A program made the translations under genes and the position numbers. The notes beneath the pieces are model-generated. The model was not told the origin of the DNA. It saw nothing but the letters and a program-made list of their open reading frames with translations, and ran no database searches. From positions 1,736,001-1,800,000 of the forward strand of contig JAMXSV010000006.1 of assembly GCA_027559495.1 (NCBI GenBank): DNA of 64,000 nt. The letters are read 5' to 3'. The stretch comes from Aurifilum marmelostoma. Taxonomy: Eukaryota > Ascomycota > Sordariomycetes > Diaporthales > Cryphonectriaceae. This document shows positions 58,094 to 64,000 of the stretch, in pieces. The first letter of the stretch is position 1. The number at the start of each line of letters is the position of its first letter.

Positions 58094-61000
58094 ATGTCTC
58101 GACAACAGCAACAAGACCTCAGACCGCTGGACGCGGCCTTCATCCACAGCCTCAGGGAAGCCTACCCCCGGGCCTCCACCCGCGTCAGGGCCTACTGGGA
58201 AGAAGCCTTTGCCAGCACGCCGAACCTCACGCCTGAAGAGAGAGCATCGGCCATCGCCAACAGGTTCGCTACGGGCGTGTGGGAGATGGACGCGTGGCAG
58301 GTGCATGATGATGCGGTGATACGGCGTGTTCTTGAGGGGTATGATCGGACGAGGAGTGTGGACGTGCCTGAGCTCACGCCTCGTTCTCGTGTCCGTCGTG
58401 GTGGTGGTGGTGGTGGTGAGAGGGATATTCTTGGTAGTGATGGGGCCGAAAGCTCAGCTGCTGGACATGGACAGGAGGGTGACGATGATGGTGGGCTTCC
58501 TACTCCGGAAACTCTTCGTCGGCACGGGGCTCCTTCACCTTCTAGCAGTTTGCAGACACCGACCCGTCATGTGGTAGGTCAATCTTCATCTTGCCTTCTT
58601 CTGCTCGTTCTTCTCTTCTTTTGTGTCCTCCCTTGCTCCTCCTCCTCCTCATTTTCAAGAAAACGTATACTGAAGTGATTAAAGGCTTTGCAAAGCACCA
58701 GCCCTCCCGACCTGCCTACCCCAGGAACCACCCCAGGTACCACCCCAGGAACAAGCCGCTACGATGACAGACCAGACATCGATGATCGAGGCCAGAGCAG
58801 TGACCCAGCCCATCGGAAACCCACCTCCCCGCTCCCACCAGTCCTCCTTCCCCCTTCTCAAGGCTCCGTCCCTCCTCTCCCTACCGAGCCCGACACCCAA
58901 GACATGCAGACCTCCCACACCTTTCGTAACCAGCGCCAACCTCCCATCGCCACGCGCGCCCGGCAGTTCCTTCACTGGGCGCGGGATGAGGACATTGACC
59001 GCCGTCCGGACTTCCATCGCGAGCTGGAAGAGGGTGAGGCGTGGGTGGACGAGCAGCTGCTCAGGAGGGACGAGAGGGAGTTAGGGAGCGGCACCGTGGC
59101 TGTGCTGAAGGCTGCCAAGGAGGCGATCAAGGTGCACAAATTGTTCAGGAGTTTCCATGAGGGGAGTCTGTTCTCTAGACGGATTTCGAACCTGGATGCT
59201 ATTAATTTGCCCAGGTATAGTGCGAGGCTGAGGTATTCTGAGGAGCATCCTCTGCAGCTAGGATACTCGAATCCCGCTACTAGAGCCACTAGGCTGCTGC
59301 CTCGGGTTGTTGGAACGGACAGAGAGTTTCCCACCAGACCTGTAAACGAGATGTGGAGAACGGATCGCGAGGCTGCGTTGGACCTTGACCCGCCCTTGCC
59401 TGAGGCTCGCCTGGACGCCATCAGGTCCCTTGCAGCTGCTGAAGATGCCTGGTGGAGAACTGAGGAGGTTTCAAACAACAACAACAATGCTTCCTTGATG
59501 GAGAACCGGTACTATGAGAACTGCATCGCTCAGGATGGTGTTGGTTTTCAGGGTTGGGTGGACTGGGAGGCGACGCCAGATGACAGCGAGGGCGAGCGCA
59601 GAGTGCTCTGGAGCGGAGAACTGCCCTCGGACAACCTGGCCCAGTTTGCAGCGGAGCGTGGGTCTCGCCGTGCCGGCCTCCAGGCCGCACTGAGACAGTT
59701 CTCTAGTGCTGAGAATCGCAGAGTTGCTCAGCAGGATGGGGACGATGAGAACAACAGGATGGTCACGCTGCCACCCGAGCCTCTGGATCTGGAGGAGGTG
59801 AGGAAAAAGGCGGGCATCGGTCGAGGACGTCCTCTGAAGCTGGTCCAGTTGCAGCCTGGGCAGATGGGCAGGACAGCGGATGGCAAGTCAGATCCACAGG
59901 GGTTTATTGCCAATATGAACCAGTTCTGGGCCTGGTATCGAGAGTACATGGGGTCGGCGCGTGCTGCTGTCATTGCGAGGCACGGGAGAAGAAGAGGAAG
60001 AAGACGATCACAGACGACGGCAACACAATTCGTACTCCCTCCTCATTCAATTTGGGGTCCTTATGTCTGGCGAGGTGTCAATGCCCACAAACAAATCCAG
60101 CAGGACCTTCTGAGGCAGATGAAGGGACTAAAGGCCCTCTTCGATCGCGAGCTGCGCATTGCACCTCGCAGGCTACTGCTGGACATGGAGAGCTGGTACC
60201 AGCAGGGTTTCGCCGGAAACATACAGAACCCTCCACGCCTGCACCGGCACAGAGACTTGGAAACACCCACCGTTGGTGCAGGCGAGGATCCCCAAGAGCG
60301 CTCTCCAGACCAGGTCGAGATGGAGTGGATCCGCTTCCTCCTCAACCAGTCCATGACAGAAGGCATGCTTCACGATCTGCAGCCTCGCACAGCTCTGTTC
60401 ATCGTCTTTGCTGAAAGGCTGAACCGCATCTTTGAGGACCCGGCTGGTGACGCCCTGTTCCCGGACTGGACCACCTCAGTCAGCATTGAGGACCTCATTG
60501 AGTACATGGCCAAGATGGACGGACCTGTGGAAAAGACAAAGTTTTATCCGTACGATGTCAAGATGTGGCTCGAGCGGCTCGCTGCGCAGGGCAGATGCAT
60601 TTATACCCAGGACTGGCGCACGTACGGGCGGGTGTCTCGCCCGAGGCCGGCGTACTTCCCCGAGCAGCTCATCATATGGAAGCAGCGTGACGAGAACGAG
60701 CTGGATTTTGAACAGTTTCCCGAGGACAAAGTATTTGCGCCACGCTTCACGGATCGTCGCACCTGGCAGGAGCTCATCCAGCAGCAACAACAGGAAGATG
60801 ATCGAGGGGACTTCGCCAGGGTGCTGGACCTCAACGTCTCCGACTATTTTCACTGCCTCGCCTACAGATGGGGCTGTGCCGTCCGCAAGCTCCAGGCAGA
60901 AGAAGACAACGGCTGGTCATCCATCGACAACAACAATATCGAGCCCACCATGGCCGACATGCAGTCCACCCTGACCGAGTTCGGCGAGGAGTTCTGCCGC

Positions 61001-61966
61001 CAGACGGGAGACGAGTTTGTGGAGAACGACAGCCCCCTCAGCGACCTGTGGCGGAGCACTCTCAATAAAACGGACGATGTCATCACCCAGACCGCCGCTC
61101 TCGACGCCATCCGCAAGGGTATCATCGACGAGTGCGTCCAGAACCACACCATGCTGTACCCAGGCCGAACCACAGACTACACCAACCCCAACGCCCCCAA
61201 GACCCGGGAGCCCATCTGGGACTGGGCAAAGCCTGAGGTTCGGGGCAAGGTCAAGAAGTTTTTCAGCCTGGACAGGTGGCCTGTTCAGGTGCAGAGCGCC
61301 GAGAGGAAGCAGTTCATTGCGAGTGATGTGGATGTAGACCCGCAGCAGGTCTGGGATCCTATTCCGGAAGACCCTACGCCCTGGAAGTATTGGCGGCCCA
61401 AGGCCAGGCCGTTTGGCGATGAGAGGGTCAAATTTAGGGACGGGCATCGGACTTTCCCTATTGGTGATACCGCGAGGCAGAGGGAGGTGGTTAAGAATCT
61501 GATCATGAGCAGGGTGGCGCAAGGTAATTATGGACTTTTCTTCCTCCCCCCTCACTGCGTGATATATCTGATCATCCGTGGTTCTGGATGCTGACACTCT
61601 TGCTCTTCAACAGCCATGGGCTTACAGCCTGACGGTACGATAGCTGGTGAAGGCGCTAATGAGAATGATGGAGAGGGAGGAGAACAAGACACGTTTTCAC
61701 AGCAGCCAAATCCGGGTCTATTCTCGAGGCTCACCGGTCTCCTGAGTCTGAAGCGAAAGAGGCCTGAGGACGATGACGATGACGATGAAGATGACATTGC
61801 CCCTGTTCCCAAGCTGCCGCGCGTGGACTCTTCTCTGGTGCCCAAGAGTCATGCGATCGCCCGGCCGGACGTGGCAGAGAGGCCAGCACGGGGAGCACGG
61901 CCGGGGCCACTAGGAGATGGGCTGCTTGGGTCGGAGAGTAGTGATTCTAGTGTATCGGTGGCATGA
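58094..61966 (+). CDS. Large unrecognised protein (1223 aa)
   Basis: Model: join(58094..58573,58685..61523,61614..61966), 1223 aa, both introns GT..AG and in phase. I recognise no named domain. The first 100 residues look folded (RPLDAAFIHSLREAYPRAS, VRAYWEEAFA). A Gly/Ser/Pro-rich linker follows and includes a short PGTTPGTTPGT repeat. From about residue 260 to 1090 the protein is dense in Trp, Arg and acidic residues (FLHWARDEDIDRRPDFH, FWAWYREYMGSARAAV, RLLLDMESWYQQGF, SVSIEDLIEYMAKMDGP, VSDYFHCLAYRWGCAVRK), consistent with a large helical fold. Short Asn and Gln runs occur (NNNNN, QQQQQ). The tail has LKRKRPEDDDDDDEDD, a plausible nuclear signal plus acidic patch. It is divergent from the DSGA protein; a functional link is only a guess. 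Confidence 0.78.
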
Positions 61967-63631
61967 TTTTGATTGTCTTGTTGATCTTGTTGCTATGTTA
62001 GGTACGGTAGTTTGGTAGAATTATGGGTGTTATATTCTGGAAATCCGTAGGTTTTCATAGTCCAGACTGGCAATTTGTATGTTAAATCATCAGTGTTCGC
62101 TTGTCTTGTATTATATTTGACAATGAGCGGATAAGATGAGGCAGCTCAGTCATCTCTAGCCTTCTTTGCGACGTGAGGCGCGCCGAGTTAGGCCTGGAAG
62201 CGGAACATCAGTTATCAGTGTAACTCACAACAATTCATATTCCCGTCTTCTTCGTTCAGGAACAGTCAAAGGCCTAAGGTAGTTGCAATCCCAGTAGCGG
62301 ACACATGAATGTCCTCTACTCTGTGGATCTTGTCAATTTCGCCAGAATCATAACATCGTAAGTAGCATATTCACGAGACTTGCACCTCGAGTTGATGAAG
62401 GGCTATCAGACGCTGTACCTACTTAGCCCTGTAGATAGCCAGTCGCTAATCTTCAGTCAACAAGTCAGTTACCTAGGTAGATTATAGCAATGGCTGCAGG
62501 ACTGTTCCATCTTGATGATAACTCTGAGTGTTACAGAGTACGATGGCAAACAAAAGGGCAAGAAAATTATAATTTTTGATAATTTTATTGTTATGTTGAT
62601 TCCAAGATTGGACCTGTGCCGTGATCCTTAAAAAAGAAGGGCTATGAATACACGAGTTTCTGCTAATTTGTGCGTATATTCTAGTGGCCGAAACACCACC
62701 ACTTCCACTCACCGTTACGATAGCATTCTGCTACTGTAATAAGAGGATACAGAAGTAGAATTACTGCTATTCAGTCACCCAGTCTCATTGTACTTTGATG
62801 TCCTTTTATCTTCAGTCTGTTCTGAGAAGGGTTCTCAATCCTATTCCACTGATAATGAACGCCCGAGCGATAGCTATCTACGACTATCCCACTCTCAGTG
62901 TCACCAATACTGGCTGCAACACCTCCTCCACGCTGCTGATGATGTAGTGGATTATGGCCTGGCCCTTTTACCCCACAGGTGAGACATTGATTACGCTCAT
63001 ACGATATATTACTGGAAAGGTAGTCATTATGCGAGTCATTACTACTACAGATACATGATAGCTACCAGGGGTTGTAATATTTATTGTCTACAGGATTTCT
63101 GCTGCAGAAGAATGTCAAATTCCACAATAACAAGGCATATAGATAACCAGCCACCCTGCCATGCTTTCCCGAACGCCGGACCGGCGATAAACAGTTGTTG
63201 GGTGATGTAGTGCCGGGAAGAGGGGTACGGGGTCTAGTAACCCACAGTCCTGACCCAGGTAGCGAGTCGCATCGTGCCATCCATCAATCAGAAAAGAGGA
63301 AATGAGGTGATCTGCATGCAGTGCGGGCAGCAGATAAGATTCCCCAACCGAGGGATCATCATGTCTCTCTCTCATATCCCTGATGATGCGGGCAAAGGTA
63401 GGGTGTATGTGGGGGGTCTGGTTTATCCTAAAGTATTGGCTTGTTACTCCAACGTTACGTTCGACCACTCTCTGCTGCATTGAGCTACTTTTCTGTATTT
63501 CTGTCTTGCCTTGCCCTCGAAACTTTTTGTTGGTTTTGTTTCTCTTTTCGCGCCAGCAATCGCAATGGTGTCGTCGGTCTTGTGAACTCCCGCGTGGCTG
63601 CTCGTTAACAACAAAATATTAATTCATCACC
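61967..63631. other. Intergenic, about 1.7 kb, AT-richer
   Basis: Holds the 3' end of the 1223-aa gene and the promoter of the MFS gene. It is richer in A and T than most of the window, especially 62,480-63,120. A 121-codon minus-strand frame at 63115-63480 has no recognisable motif. No gene is supported. Confidence 0.5.
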
Positions 63632-64000
63632 ATGTCTGATATCGAAAAGGCATCATCGCCTCCCCCGGCCAGTGGTCCCGAGCCCGGTGCCACGGACGAA
63701 AAAACCGGCAATGTGATTGTTCTCAAGCACGCCGACCGAAACGATGCAGACGAGGCCCTCAAAGTCCTCGAGGCAGAAAACGGCGAGGTCATCGAGCTGA
63801 GCCCCGAGGACGAGCGCAAGCTCCTGCGCAAGATCGACCTGCACCTGATGCCGCTGCTGTGTATAGTCTACGGCCTCAACTACCTGGACAAGACCACAAT
63901 CTCGTACGCCAGCGTGATGGGGCTCAAGACCGACCTCGGGCTCGTGGGCCAGCAGTACAGCTGGATCGGCAGCATGTTTTATTTTGGCTATCTCTTCTGG
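63632..64000 (+). CDS. MFS transporter, allantoate permease-like (5' part only)
   Basis: First 123 codons of a major facilitator superfamily transporter, cut by the right edge. The N-terminus is a hydrophilic cytoplasmic tail of about 75 residues. Next comes DERKLLRKIDLHLMPLLCIV, then YGLNYLDKTTISYASVMGLK. This is the characteristic first-helix region of the anion:cation symporter branch (Dal5, Tna1, Seo1 type), where Arg/Lys-Lys-x-Asp precedes helix 1 and LDKxxxxYA follows. GLVGQQYSWIGSMFYFGYLFW begins helix 2. Substrates in this branch include allantoate, nicotinate, pantothenate and small peptides; which one applies here cannot be told. The start is the first ATG, with a typical A/C-rich context. 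Confidence 0.9.
   Translation, partial: MSDIEKASSPPPASGPEPGATDEKTGNVIVLKHADRNDADEALKVLEAENGEVIELSPEDERKLLRKIDLHLMPLLCIVYGLNYLDKTTISYASVMGLKTDLGLVGQQYSWIGSMFYFGYLFW

Noticed and set aside
58685..61594. 968-codon frame as an independent gene
   Set aside because: It has no ATG at its 5' end; in-phase splicing from the 58094 exon and into the 61614 exon gives a coherent 1223-aa protein.

Overview
This window is nuclear DNA from a filamentous ascomycete (Pezizomycotina, most likely Sordariomycetes). The reasons are short GT..AG introns of roughly 60-130 bp, several per gene; proteins typical of that group; no operons; and genes on both strands separated by large non-coding gaps. I cannot name the species from sequence alone.

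Layout. 1-1.7 kb (minus): beta subunit of the mitochondrial processing peptidase, cut by the left edge and carrying a one-base frameshift in a G/C run. 2.7-5.6 kb (plus): a GH36 alpha-galactosidase/raffinose-synthase-like enzyme. 5.7-7.3 kb (minus): a six-exon NAD-dependent epimerase/dehydratase with a 14-nt microexon. 8.1-9.3 kb (minus): an unknown protein with a nuclear-localisation-like motif and a C-terminal coiled coil. 12.3-14.5 kb (plus): an APC-family permease with a second one-base homopolymer frameshift. 17.5-19.0 kb (minus): cytosolic peptide:N-glycanase. 27.2-30.1 kb (minus) and 30.9-32.4 kb (plus): a divergent pair, the ribosome-biogenesis WD40 protein Utp4 and nicotinate phosphoribosyltransferase. 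50.8-52.2 kb (plus): a G1-type cyclin with a long non-coding leader. 55.2-57.2 kb (minus) and 58.1-62.0 kb (plus): two large unrecognised proteins in divergent orientation, the first with a retropepsin-like DSGA motif. 63.6 kb to the right edge (plus): the start of an allantoate-permease-type MFS transporter.

Most of the window is non-coding. Gaps of about 8.3 kb (18,962-27,230) and 18.4 kb (32,428-50,791) hold no recognisable gene. They are rich in mononucleotide runs (at least nine G or C runs of 12 or more bases), pyrimidine tracts and di- and trinucleotide repeats. I saw no transposon, CRISPR array, rRNA gene or convincing tRNA.

The conserved genes are unrelated housekeeping functions: mitochondrial protein import, carbohydrate metabolism, glycoprotein quality control, 18S rRNA maturation, NAD salvage, cell-cycle entry and transport. 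The least understood part is 55-62 kb, where two unknown proteins share one 878-bp intergenic region. That pair is the best candidate here for something undescribed, but its function cannot be inferred from sequence. Gene models were built by joining reading frames at GT..AG sites and checking phase; they are predictions without transcript evidence.
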